This document shows, piece after piece, positions 25,839 through 35,214 of a DNA stretch of 64,000 nucleotides. Each line of letters begins with the position of its first letter. The stretch's first letter is position 1. A program made the translations under genes and the position numbers. The notes under the pieces are model-generated. The model had not been told where the DNA came from, made no database searches, and saw only the letters and a list, made by a program, of their open reading frames with translations. Origin of the DNA: Salegentibacter maritimus (GTDB taxonomy: Bacteria > Bacteroidota > Bacteroidia > Flavobacteriales > Flavobacteriaceae); assembly GCF_016236915.1 (NCBI RefSeq), contig NZ_JAEHOK010000002.1, positions 62,001-126,000 of the forward strand, read 5' to 3'.

Positions 25839-28073
25839 ATGAAGAATTTAGGTTTGTTTTTATTAATGTTGTTTACTGTTTCTGCTATTGCCCAAAAGCA
25901 TAGGCTAACAGAATATGTAAACCCTTTTATTGGAACCGATGGCCCGGGAAATACCTATCCCGGTGCCACCGTTCCTTACGGGATGGTTCAATTAAGTCCC
26001 GACAATGGCATTGGAGGCTGGGATCGTATTGCTGGTTATTTTTATCAGGATTCTATAATTAGTGGATTCTCCCATATGCATCTTTCAGGAACCGGTGCAG
26101 GCGATCTCTATGATATTTTAGTGATGCCCACCAATAGTCGTTTTTCTAAACGAATTCCTGAGAATAATAATAAACCTTTTTCACATTTTAGCCATGATAA
26201 AGAAGAAGCTTCTCCCGGGTATTATTCGGTAGAGCTTTTAGATTACAACATTAAAGCAGAACTTACTGCAACCAAACGAACAGGAATACAGCGATATACC
26301 TTTCCTAAAGATTCCTTATCCCAAATTCACGTAGATTTGGGTTATGCGCTTAATTGGGACCGTCCAACTGAAACGCATATTAAAGTAGTAAACGACTCGG
26401 TTATTGAAGGTTTTAGAAAGTCTACCGGATGGGCCAACGATCAACGGGTTTATTTTGTGATGAAGCTCTCTAAACCATTTAAAAGTTTTAAACTTTTTGA
26501 AAATGGCAACCTGGTTTCACAAGAACAAATAACAGGAACCGATACCAAGATTATCCTGAACTATAAAACTACTTCAGGAGAACAAATAGTTTTAAAAACA
26601 GGTGTTTCTTCAGCAAATATTGAAGGGGCATACGCCAGCCTGCTAACAGAAGCGCCTCATTTTAGTTTTGATAAATACAGGGCTCAAGCTAATGATATTT
26701 GGGAGCGTGAGCTGAAAAAAATAAAAATTACAACTGCCAATAAAGATCAGAAATCGGTTTTTTATACCATGATGTATCAATCTATGTTGGCGCCAACTCT
26801 GCTTAGTGATCCTAACGGAAATTACAAGGGGGCAAATGGTGAGGTGGAAACAGCTAAAGGTTTTGAGCGTTACGATACTTTTTCTTTGTGGGATACGTTT
26901 CGGGCAGCGCACCCACTTTATACAATAATTCAACAGGAAAAAGTGCCCGATTTTATTGAATCGATGCTTGCTCATTACCAGGAAACAGGCTTGCTTCCGG
27001 TTTGGTCTATGCAAGGAAATGAGACCAACATGATGCTTGGTTATCACGCCGTTCCGGTGGTGGTAGACGCTTATTTTAAAGGTTTTGAATTTGATGCCGA
27101 ATTGGCTTATAAAGCCTGTAAGGCAAGTGCTATGGCCAATGACCGGGAAATTGATGTTTACCGGGAATTGGGGTATGTGCCGGCAGGTGAAGATAATGAA
27201 GATTGGAGTGTTTCAAAAACACTGGAATATGCTTACGACGATTGGTGCATAGCTATGTTTGCAAAAGATTTAGGCAAAACTGCAGATTATCAATATTTTT
27301 TAAAACGTTCCCAATACTGGAAGAATATCTACGATGAACAAAGTAGTTTTTTTAGGCCTAAAACTGAAGAAGGGGAATTTGTAGAAGATTTTGTGGCAAA
27401 GGAATATACGAAGTACTTTAGTGAAAGTAATGCCTGGCAATATTTTTGGTTTGTGCCACAAGATATTCCGGCATTGATAAAAGAAGTAGGTGGCGAGCAA
27501 CGCTTTGAACAAAAACTGGATTCTATGTTTACCTATCATCCGCTTGCTACAGATAAACTTTCAATATTCAGTACAGGTATGATTGGGCAATATGCTCACG
27601 GTAATGAGCCCAGCCATCACGTAGCCTATTTATATAATTATTTAGACAATCCTTCTGAAACCCAAAAGCGGGTAAGGGAAGTACTTACAAGCCAGTATAA
27701 AAATGAACCGGCGGGACATTGTGGAAATGAAGATTGTGGACAAATGTCTTCCTGGTATATATTTAGTTCCCTTGGGTTCTATCCCGTAAATCCGGCACAG
27801 GGCACTTATATTCTTGGCGCCCCTCTTTTTGAAAGTGCCGAAATAAATTTACCCGGAAATAAAATGTTTAGTATAAAAACAGAAAATTATGCTCCCGAAA
27901 ATATGTATGTGAAGAGCGTACACCTAAACGGGAAGAAGCTTGATCGTGCATTTATAACTCATAAAGAAATAGTCTCAGGTGGTGAATTAGTCTTTAAAAT
28001 GACCGATAAACCCGAAAAGAAAAAATCTAAAAACAGAAAAATTAAAACACCAAAGCCAAATAAAATTTACTAA
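25839..28073 (+). CDS. GH92 exo-alpha-mannosidase, secreted (GH92 no. 2)
   Basis: A 744-residue GH92 enzyme with a signal peptide ending near AIAQ and no lipobox. The core blocks are NPFIGTDGPGNTYPGA, SESNAW (acid Glu kept, but TEG changed to SES), HGNEPSHHVAYLYN and GNEDCGQMSSWY. As in GH92 no. 1 the His-Glu pair associated with alpha-1,2 activity is absent. The C-terminal 20 residues are very lysine-rich. It abuts the GHL10-like gene directly, and its stop overlaps the GH20 start (TAATG), so translation is coupled. Linkage specificity is likely alpha-1,3 or alpha-1,6, by elimination only. Confidence 0.88.
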   Translation: MKNLGLFLLMLFTVSAIAQKHRLTEYVNPFIGTDGPGNTYPGATVPYGMVQLSPDNGIGGWDRIAGYFYQDSIISGFSHMHLSGTGAGDLYDILVMPTNSRFSKRIPENNNKPFSHFSHDKEEASPGYYSVELLDYNIKAELTATKRTGIQRYTFPKDSLSQIHVDLGYALNWDRPTETHIKVVNDSVIEGFRKSTGWANDQRVYFVMKLSKPFKSFKLFENGNLVSQEQITGTDTKIILNYKTTSGEQIVLKTGVSSANIEGAYASLLTEAPHFSFDKYRAQANDIWERELKKIKITTANKDQKSVFYTMMYQSMLAPTLLSDPNGNYKGANGEVETAKGFERYDTFSLWDTFRAAHPLYTIIQQEKVPDFIESMLAHYQETGLLPVWSMQGNETNMMLGYHAVPVVVDAYFKGFEFDAELAYKACKASAMANDREIDVYRELGYVPAGEDNEDWSVSKTLEYAYDDWCIAMFAKDLGKTADYQYFLKRSQYWKNIYDEQSSFFRPKTEEGEFVEDFVAKEYTKYFSESNAWQYFWFVPQDIPALIKEVGGEQRFEQKLDSMFTYHPLATDKLSIFSTGMIGQYAHGNEPSHHVAYLYNYLDNPSETQKRVREVLTSQYKNEPAGHCGNEDCGQMSSWYIFSSLGFYPVNPAQGTYILGAPLFESAEINLPGNKMFSIKTENYAPENMYVKSVHLNGKKLDRAFITHKEIVSGGELVFKMTDKPEKKKSKNRKIKTPKPNKIY

Positions 28074-30400
28074 TGATGAAATCTTTATCCTACCTACTTT
28101 GTTTAACAGTATTAGTTTTGTCGGCCTGTTCGGGGAACAATCAAAAGACTTTTTCAGAAGAGGAATTAAGCCTTATTCCCAAGCCTACAGAATTAAAATT
28201 AAAGGAAGGGAGTTTTAATTTTACAAAGGAAACCGGCTTTGTTTTAGAAGGAGAAAATCAACGTGATATTGCAGAATTATTAAGTGCGAAGTTTGAGGCT
28301 GCTGCAGGCTGGGAATTAAAAATCTTTGAAGAAAAACCGGAAGCTAATTTTATCCAGTTTAAAGAAAATAAAGAGTTAAATGATGAAGCTTATAAGCTCA
28401 ATGTAAATGATAAGAGAATAGTAATTGAGGCTGCTTCTTATTCGGGTTTTGTTTATGCACTTGAAACTGTAAGGCAGTTGTTACCGCTTGAAATTGAGAG
28501 CGAAGAAAAAATAAGCGATATAAACTGGCAAATTCCTCAAATCGAAATAAGCGATGAACCCAGATTTGAATGGCGTGGGTTAATGTTAGATGTTTCCAGA
28601 CATTTTTTTGAGAAAGAATATATTTTCAAAACTATAGATAGACTGGCATTCTTAAAAATGAATACCCTGCATTTGCACCTGGTAGACGACCAGGGGTGGA
28701 GAATTGAGATTAAGAAATACCCAAAACTTACCGAAGTAGGTGGTTTTAGAGTAGACCAGGAGCATAAACACTGGGATGCCCGTAGTGAGAACAAGCCTGG
28801 AGATGAAGCAACTTATGGAGGTTTTTATACCCAGGAAGATATTAAAGAAATCGTTGCTTATGCCGGTAAACATGGGATAGATGTAATTCCTGAAATTGAA
28901 ATGCCTGCGCATGTTACCAGCGCTATTGCTGCCTACCCAGAACTATCCTGTACCGGTAAACCGGTTGCTGTGCCATCGGGTGGACTTTGGCCTATAACCG
29001 ATATCTATTGTGCCGGTAAAGACGAGACCTTTGAATTTCTTGAGAACGTATTGTTGGAGGTAATGGAGTTATTTCCTGCAAAATATATTCACGTGGGAGG
29101 TGACGAGGCAACCAAAACAGAATGGGAAAAGTGTGACGATTGCCAACGCAGAATTAAAGAAGAAGGATTGGCCGATGTAGAGGAGTTACAGAGTTATTTT
29201 ATTCGCCGCATGGAAAATTTCCTTAGCTCTCATGACCGCATTTTGATTGGTTGGGACGAGATTTTAGAAGGAGGACTGGCACCGGGTGCTACTGTAATGA
29301 GCTGGAGAGGTACTAAAGGTGGCTGGGAAGCTTCAGAGCAAGGTCATGATGTGATTATGACCCCTGGAAGCCACGTGTATTTTAATTTCTATCAGGGTGA
29401 TTTTGATACAGAACCTATGGCGTTTTCTGGTTTTACCCCCTTAACCAAGGTTTACGAATTTGATCCGGTTGTAGATAGCATGAGTGTGGCCCAGAAAAAA
29501 CATGTACTTGGTGGCCAGGCAAACTTATGGTCTGAGTTCATAGATTCGCCAGAGCTTTCAGAATATATGCTTTTTCCAAGATTGGCAGCATTGTCTGAAG
29601 TACTTTGGATCCCGGAAGAGGATAAAGATTGGGCAGATTTTTCTAGAAGGATGCAGGTAATGTTTAAGCGTTTCGATCTTATGGGTATTAATTATGCTAC
29701 CAGTGCTTATTCTGTAACCGCCCAGAGTGAAGTTGATGCGAACTCAGGTGCTATTGAAATAGCTCTAAATACCGAGTTTCCGGATGCTGAAATTAGATAT
29801 ACATTAAACGATAAGAATTTAAATGCTTCTTCTGCAGTATATACCGAGCCTATTCAGTTAGATACCAGTAGCTTATTAAGAGCCGCTGTTTTTGAAAATG
29901 GAAAACCCAAAGGTGATACTCTGGTTAAAAACTTTCATTTTCATAAAGCCGTAGGGAAAGAGGTTACCTATAAGCCTATGTATCACGATAGTTATACCGG
30001 GGTAGGAGAAAATACTACGGTTAATGTGATTAGAGCTACCAAGAACTTCCACGATGGTCAGTGGCTTGGCTGGTTAGGAGAAGATGTAGAAACTACTGTA
30101 GACTTGGGTGAGCTTACTAAAATTGAAAACCTAAAAGTTGGTGCTATGGAAAACCAGGGCTCTGGAATCTATTTTCCGGTTAAGGTCACTGCCTTTGCTT
30201 CTAAAGATGGAGAAAACTACACAAAGATTGGAGAAGTTTCCCGAGATTTTAAAATCAATGGCGCTATTGGTTTAAAAGATTTTGAAATCAATTTCGAGCC
30301 GCAGGAAGGCAGGTTTGTGAAGTTAAAAGTAGATGTTTATAAAGGCTTACCGGGAAAAGGTAGAGCCTGGTTGTTTTTAGATGAAATAATTGTAGAATAG
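28073..30400 (+). CDS. GH20 beta-N-acetylhexosaminidase lipoprotein
   Basis: A 775-residue lipoprotein (lipobox LSAC) that removes terminal GlcNAc or GalNAc by substrate-assisted catalysis. After a GH20b N-terminal domain, the barrel starts at FEWRGLMLDVSRHFF. It contains HLHLVDDQGWRIEIKKYP and the catalytic pair HVGGDEA (Asp344, Glu345), then MSWRG and a Trp-rich end. Past about residue 545 a chitobiase-type beta domain and an F5/8 type C-like domain (about 630-775) follow, probably for carbohydrate binding. In this locus it would trim antennal or core GlcNAc of N-glycans. Confidence 0.9.
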   Translation: MMKSLSYLLCLTVLVLSACSGNNQKTFSEEELSLIPKPTELKLKEGSFNFTKETGFVLEGENQRDIAELLSAKFEAAAGWELKIFEEKPEANFIQFKENKELNDEAYKLNVNDKRIVIEAASYSGFVYALETVRQLLPLEIESEEKISDINWQIPQIEISDEPRFEWRGLMLDVSRHFFEKEYIFKTIDRLAFLKMNTLHLHLVDDQGWRIEIKKYPKLTEVGGFRVDQEHKHWDARSENKPGDEATYGGFYTQEDIKEIVAYAGKHGIDVIPEIEMPAHVTSAIAAYPELSCTGKPVAVPSGGLWPITDIYCAGKDETFEFLENVLLEVMELFPAKYIHVGGDEATKTEWEKCDDCQRRIKEEGLADVEELQSYFIRRMENFLSSHDRILIGWDEILEGGLAPGATVMSWRGTKGGWEASEQGHDVIMTPGSHVYFNFYQGDFDTEPMAFSGFTPLTKVYEFDPVVDSMSVAQKKHVLGGQANLWSEFIDSPELSEYMLFPRLAALSEVLWIPEEDKDWADFSRRMQVMFKRFDLMGINYATSAYSVTAQSEVDANSGAIEIALNTEFPDAEIRYTLNDKNLNASSAVYTEPIQLDTSSLLRAAVFENGKPKGDTLVKNFHFHKAVGKEVTYKPMYHDSYTGVGENTTVNVIRATKNFHDGQWLGWLGEDVETTVDLGELTKIENLKVGAMENQGSGIYFPVKVTAFASKDGENYTKIGEVSRDFKINGAIGLKDFEINFEPQEGRFVKLKVDVYKGLPGKGRAWLFLDEIIVE

Positions 30401-30470
30401 CTGTAAGCCTAAGTTTATAAAGGTGTTCCGTTTGGATAGATGTTTTAGCATTAAATCAAAAAATATTAAA

Positions 30471-32771
30471 ATGAAAGTAAGTTTATTGTTCAGTACGCTT
30501 TTTACACTTGTTTTTACAGCAAGTACCTTTGCGCAAGAAAGAGAAGTCTCTTATGTAGATTTTGTAAATACTTTAATGGGAACCGATTCTACTTTCGATT
30601 TGTCTAATGGAAATACCTATCCGGCTATTGCCCTGCCCTGGGGGATGAATTTCTGGACACCCCAAACGGCTGAAATGGGAGACGGCTGGGCGTATAAATA
30701 TGATGATTATAAAATTCGCGGAATAAAGCAAACACATCAGCCCAGCCCCTGGCTAAACGATTATGCAGCCTTTTCTTTAATGGCAGTAACCGGAGATTTG
30801 AAATATGAAGAAGAAGAACGGGCTTCCTGGTTTTCTCATAAAGCTGAAACCGCAAAACCGCATTATTACAGCGTTTATTTAGCCGATTATGATGTTACTA
30901 CAGAAGTAGCACCAACTGAAAGAGCGGCTCACTTTAAGTTTACTTTTCCAGATTCAGATAGTTCTTATATTGTATTAGATGCCTTTAATAAAGGATCTAT
31001 GGTAAAGATTATCCCTGAAGAGCGTAAAATAATTGGATACGCCAGAAATAATCACGGGGGTGTACCTGATAATTTTCATAATTACTTTGTAGCTCAATTT
31101 GATAAGGATTTTGAAATTAAACATACCTGGAAAGACAATTGGGAGCTTCAGGAAAATTCTACTAATGCAGAAGCCGACCATGTAGGGGCTATTATCGGTT
31201 TTAAAACAAAAAAAGGAGAGGAAGTTAATGTAAAAGTTGCTTCTTCGTTTATTAGTCTTGAGCAGGCACAACAAAATTTGGATTCTGAAATTGGAGATAA
31301 AGATTTTGAGGAAGTAAAGGCCAATGCAAAAAAGATATGGAACCAGGAACTTGGTAGAATAAAAGTAGAAGGTGGGAATTCAGACCATATAGAAACTTTT
31401 TATTCAAGCCTGTATAGGGTTTTGTTATTTCCAAGAAGATTTTATGAAATAAATAAAGAGGGAGAGCGTGTACATTATAGCCCGTATAACGGAAAAGTTT
31501 TACCGGGTTATATGTTTACCGATAATGGCTTCTGGGATACTTTTAGGGCTGTATTTCCTTTTTTTAATATGATGTATCCCGAATTGAATAAAAAGATAAT
31601 GGCCGGTTTGGCCAATACCTATAAAGAATCTGGATGGCTGCCTGAATGGGCCAGCCCGGGACATAGAGGGGTTATGATTGGTTCTAATTCGGCCCCCATC
31701 ATTGTAGATGCCTATTTAAAAGGAAATGTTTACCCTGAAGATGTTGATGTGCTTTTTGAAGCAATACTTAAAAATGCAAATGTCGAGGAGGGGCGTCCGG
31801 TATCTTCTGTAGGAAGGGAAGGCGTTGATTATTATAATGAATTAGGCTATGTGCCCTACAATGTAGATATTCACGAAAATGCTGCAAGAACCCTGGAATA
31901 TGCCTATGCCGATTGGACAATAGCCGAAATGGCGAAAGATTTGGGCAAAGAAAAGATTGCAGATCGCTTTTATAAGCAAGCTTATAATTATAAAAAACTT
32001 TTTGATCCTTCTACCAATTTAATGCGTGGAAAGAATGAAGATGGAACTTTTCAGGAGCCTTTTAATCCTTTAAAATGGGGAGATGCTTTTACAGAAGGTA
32101 ATAGCCTGCATTATACCTGGAGTGTGTTTCAGGATGTTAAAGGGCTTATTGACCTAATGGGTGGGAAGAAGCAATTTACTCAAAAATTGGACACCGTGTT
32201 TGAAATGCCACCTAAATTCGACGATTCTTATTACGGCTTTACCATTCACGAAATAAGGGAAATGCAAATAGTGAATATGGGGAATTATGCCCACGGAAAT
32301 CAACCTATTCAGCATATGATTTACCTATATAACTATGCCGGCCAGCCCTGGAAAACCCAACAAAGGATTAGGGAAGTACTAACTAAACTCTATGCCCCAA
32401 CGCCAGATGGTTATCCTGGAGATGAAGATAACGGACAAACTTCGGCCTGGTACGTATTTAGTTCATTAGGATTCTATCCCGTTACGCCGGGAGCTGATCA
32501 ATATGTAATTGGTAGCCCGCTTTTTGATAAAGCGAGCCTACATCTTGAAAATGGTAAGAAGTTTGAGATTATAGCTAATCATAATTCCGAAGAAAAGTTT
32601 TATATAGAATCGGCGTCCCTCAATGGACAGGAATGGAATAAAAACTATCTAAATTATAACGATTTAATGCAAGGGGGGACACTTCAGTTTGAATTATCCA
32701 ATACGCCTAATACTAAGAGGGCTGTTACTAAAGAAGCGTTTCCCTTTTCTATGAGTTCAGATAAAAACTAA
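30471..32771 (+). CDS. GH92 exo-alpha-1,2-mannosidase, secreted (GH92 no. 3)
   Basis: A 766-residue GH92 with a signal peptide ending at TFAQ. I start at the ATG at 30471; an upstream GTG would add 16 residues ahead of the signal. Unlike its three paralogues it has the full signature described for the alpha-1,2-mannosidase BT3990. Glu542 in TEGNS fits Glu533, the pair His593-Glu594 (TIHEIREM) fits 584-585, and GDED (Asp651, Asp653) fits 642/644; the spacings between these residues agree exactly. HGNQP, where other copies have HGNEP, is not the acid position. Alpha-1,2-linked mannose of high-mannose glycans is the predicted substrate. Confidence 0.88.
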   Translation: MKVSLLFSTLFTLVFTASTFAQEREVSYVDFVNTLMGTDSTFDLSNGNTYPAIALPWGMNFWTPQTAEMGDGWAYKYDDYKIRGIKQTHQPSPWLNDYAAFSLMAVTGDLKYEEEERASWFSHKAETAKPHYYSVYLADYDVTTEVAPTERAAHFKFTFPDSDSSYIVLDAFNKGSMVKIIPEERKIIGYARNNHGGVPDNFHNYFVAQFDKDFEIKHTWKDNWELQENSTNAEADHVGAIIGFKTKKGEEVNVKVASSFISLEQAQQNLDSEIGDKDFEEVKANAKKIWNQELGRIKVEGGNSDHIETFYSSLYRVLLFPRRFYEINKEGERVHYSPYNGKVLPGYMFTDNGFWDTFRAVFPFFNMMYPELNKKIMAGLANTYKESGWLPEWASPGHRGVMIGSNSAPIIVDAYLKGNVYPEDVDVLFEAILKNANVEEGRPVSSVGREGVDYYNELGYVPYNVDIHENAARTLEYAYADWTIAEMAKDLGKEKIADRFYKQAYNYKKLFDPSTNLMRGKNEDGTFQEPFNPLKWGDAFTEGNSLHYTWSVFQDVKGLIDLMGGKKQFTQKLDTVFEMPPKFDDSYYGFTIHEIREMQIVNMGNYAHGNQPIQHMIYLYNYAGQPWKTQQRIREVLTKLYAPTPDGYPGDEDNGQTSAWYVFSSLGFYPVTPGADQYVIGSPLFDKASLHLENGKKFEIIANHNSEEKFYIESASLNGQEWNKNYLNYNDLMQGGTLQFELSNTPNTKRAVTKEAFPFSMSSDKN

Positions 32772-32779
32772 TTCAATTT

Positions 32780-35017
32780 ATGAAAAATATTATTTTTCCA
32801 GTACTGGCTTTTTTAGTTTCCGGTTTTATAACCGCACAAGAAGCCCCGGTAGATTATGTAAATCCTTTTATAGGAACTTCTAATTATGGAGCAACCAATC
32901 CCGGAGCCATAGCTCCAAGGGGGATGGCCAGTGTTTCTCCTTTTAATGTTGCCGGAAGAATAGACCTTAATCCACTGGAGAAAGATAGCCAATGGCTGTC
33001 TAATCCTTACGTTAATGAAAACCGGTTTTTAACAGGCTTTTCTCATGTTAATTTAAGCGGAGTTGGTTGTCCCGATCTTGGTGTGATTATTACTATGCCT
33101 ACAACAGGGCAGTTGCAAACAAATCATTTACAATACGGGAGTACATACAAAAATGAAGTTTCAAAGGCTGGGTATTATTCGGCCAATCTTGATAAATATA
33201 ATGTAAAAGCAGAAGCCACGGCGAGTACAAGAGTTGGTGTTTCCCGATATTCATTTCCGGCAGGAAAATCTAATATTTTATTGAATTTAGGTTTAGGACT
33301 TACAAATGAACAGGGAGGGATGCTTCGTGTTGTTTCCTCTAATGAGATTGAAGGAATGCGCACAGTAGGTTCTTTTTGCTATAATAATGCTGAAGCTGCT
33401 TATCCGGTTTATTTTGTGGCTAAATTTTCAAAAGCTGCTGATGAGTTTGGTGCCTGGAAAACTCCTTATAAATATGAAGGTGAAGAAGCTCAATGGATGG
33501 GCTACAATGGTAAAACCCGAATTAAAAAAGGGTTTACCCGGGAAGTAGTAGGTGATAGTATTGGAGCTTATATGACCTATAACTTTAAAGAAGCGCAAGA
33601 GGTAGAAGTTAAAATTGGCGTTTCTTATGTGAGTATAGATAATGCCAGGGAGAACCTGGAAAATGAGGTGGGAGCTTCAACTTTTGAAGAGGTATATGCT
33701 AAAACCAAAGAGGCCTGGAATGAAAAGCTTCAGGTTGTAGAAGTTGAAGGAGGAAGCAAGGATGATAAGACTATCTTTTATACGGCTTTATACCACACTC
33801 AAATTCACCCTAATATCTTAAATGATTTTAATGGGGAATACCCTGAGGTATCCACCGGGAAAATTGGTAAAACCAAGGGTACAAGATATACCACTTTTTC
33901 ATTATGGGATACCTATAGAAATTATCATCAGTTAATGAGTTTGTTATATCCTGAAGAGCAGCTGCAAATGGTGAATTCTATGCTTGAGATGTACGATGAG
34001 AATGGATGGTTGCCGAAATGGGAACTAAACTCAACTGAGACGTTTACCATGGTAGGAGATCCTGCTGCTGTAGTGTTGGCAGATACATACGTAAGAGGTC
34101 TAACAGACTTTGATGTAGAAAAAGCTTATGAGGCTATGTTGAAAAGTGCACTTGATACAGTTAATAATCCTTTGAGGCCCGGTCTTAAATCTTATATTGA
34201 TCTTGGTTATTTAGGCGTTGATGGTGGCGTTGCGGGACCGGTTTCAACAACACTGGAATATAACATAGCCGATTATGCTATTGCGCAATTGGCAAAAAGA
34301 TTGGGGAAAGAAAAAGACTACAAAACATTTTTAGACAGATCTTTGTCCTACAAAAAGCTTTACAATCCAAAAACAGGCTTTTTACAGCCAAAATACAGTG
34401 ATGGAAAATGGTATGAGCCTTTTGACCCGTTAGCCGGAGCAAACTTTCAAAAAAATGTAGGCTATATAGAAGGTAATGCCTGGCAATATTTGTTCATGGT
34501 ACCACACGATATTAAGGGGTTAATGAAACTTATGGGTGGGGCTACTGCTTTTGAAGATAAACTTGATAAAGTTTTTGATGGAGGGCATTACGATATGGCC
34601 AATGAGCCCGATATACTTTACCCTTACCTCTATAATTATATTGAGGACAGTGAAGCTAAAACTTCATCAAGGGTTACTAAACTTATCAATGAATACTATA
34701 CAAACAGGCCCGCTGGGCTTCCAGGTAATGATGATACCGGAACGATGAGTGCCTGGCTGGTATATTCTATGATGGGCTTTTATCCTGTGACTCCAGCAGA
34801 GCCTGCTTATACTTTTACCAAGCCGGCTTTCGAAAAGGTAAAGATAAATCTTAACGATACATATTATGATAATGAAGAAATCATAATTAATCTATACTCT
34901 TCAGAAGAAGCATTAGAAGATAATCAAACTTCTAAATTTCTAAGGAATGAGTTTTTTGTAGATCATAAAACTTTCCTAAACTCAAAAGAAATTAATTTAA
35001 TAAGCCCGAAGGATTAA
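32780..35017 (+). CDS. GH92-family protein, divergent, secreted (GH92 no. 4)
   Basis: A 745-residue GH92 with a signal peptide ending at FITAQ. It starts NPFIGTSNYGATNPGAI, keeps the acid Glu in IEGNAW, and has GNDDTGTMSAWLVYSMM at the base side. The HGNEPSHH block is replaced by MANEPDILYPYLYNY and no His-Glu pair is present, so the outer sugar site is different from the other three copies. The tail is also divergent. It follows GH92 no. 3 by 8 nt and is the last gene before the 197-nt gap ahead of susC. Linkage specificity cannot be predicted. Confidence 0.85.
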   Translation: MKNIIFPVLAFLVSGFITAQEAPVDYVNPFIGTSNYGATNPGAIAPRGMASVSPFNVAGRIDLNPLEKDSQWLSNPYVNENRFLTGFSHVNLSGVGCPDLGVIITMPTTGQLQTNHLQYGSTYKNEVSKAGYYSANLDKYNVKAEATASTRVGVSRYSFPAGKSNILLNLGLGLTNEQGGMLRVVSSNEIEGMRTVGSFCYNNAEAAYPVYFVAKFSKAADEFGAWKTPYKYEGEEAQWMGYNGKTRIKKGFTREVVGDSIGAYMTYNFKEAQEVEVKIGVSYVSIDNARENLENEVGASTFEEVYAKTKEAWNEKLQVVEVEGGSKDDKTIFYTALYHTQIHPNILNDFNGEYPEVSTGKIGKTKGTRYTTFSLWDTYRNYHQLMSLLYPEEQLQMVNSMLEMYDENGWLPKWELNSTETFTMVGDPAAVVLADTYVRGLTDFDVEKAYEAMLKSALDTVNNPLRPGLKSYIDLGYLGVDGGVAGPVSTTLEYNIADYAIAQLAKRLGKEKDYKTFLDRSLSYKKLYNPKTGFLQPKYSDGKWYEPFDPLAGANFQKNVGYIEGNAWQYLFMVPHDIKGLMKLMGGATAFEDKLDKVFDGGHYDMANEPDILYPYLYNYIEDSEAKTSSRVTKLINEYYTNRPAGLPGNDDTGTMSAWLVYSMMGFYPVTPAEPAYTFTKPAFEKVKINLNDTYYDNEEIIINLYSSEEALEDNQTSKFLRNEFFVDHKTFLNSKEINLISPKD

Positions 35018-35214
35018 TTAAAAATTTTAAAAAACATACAATTCTTTTTATTTTTTATTCAAAATAGTTTGAGTTATAATTAGTGTTTTAACGTTTTAAA
35101 CATGCTTTTTCTCGAAAAAAAAGCAAAATTGTTAACACTCTTGTAACATTTGGTTATATTTATATGTGAAAGGCGTTTTTAAGACGTGAAATTCTAACCA
35201 AAACTATTTTACAC

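Noticed and set aside
32281-32330. HGNQP in GH92 no. 3 looked like loss of the catalytic Glu (HGNEP in two paralogues), as in mannose-phosphate-specific GH92 enzymes that have Gln as acid.
   Set aside because: Spacing to the other conserved residues shows that the general acid is the Glu in TEGNS, 52 residues before the His-Glu pair's Glu, and it is intact. The HGNEP/HGNQP residue is a different position.
35129-35152. TTG...TAACATTTG as a phylum-type promoter for susC.
   Set aside because: The -7 box has one base too many between TA and TTTG, and the spacing to TTG is about 12 nt instead of 17-23.
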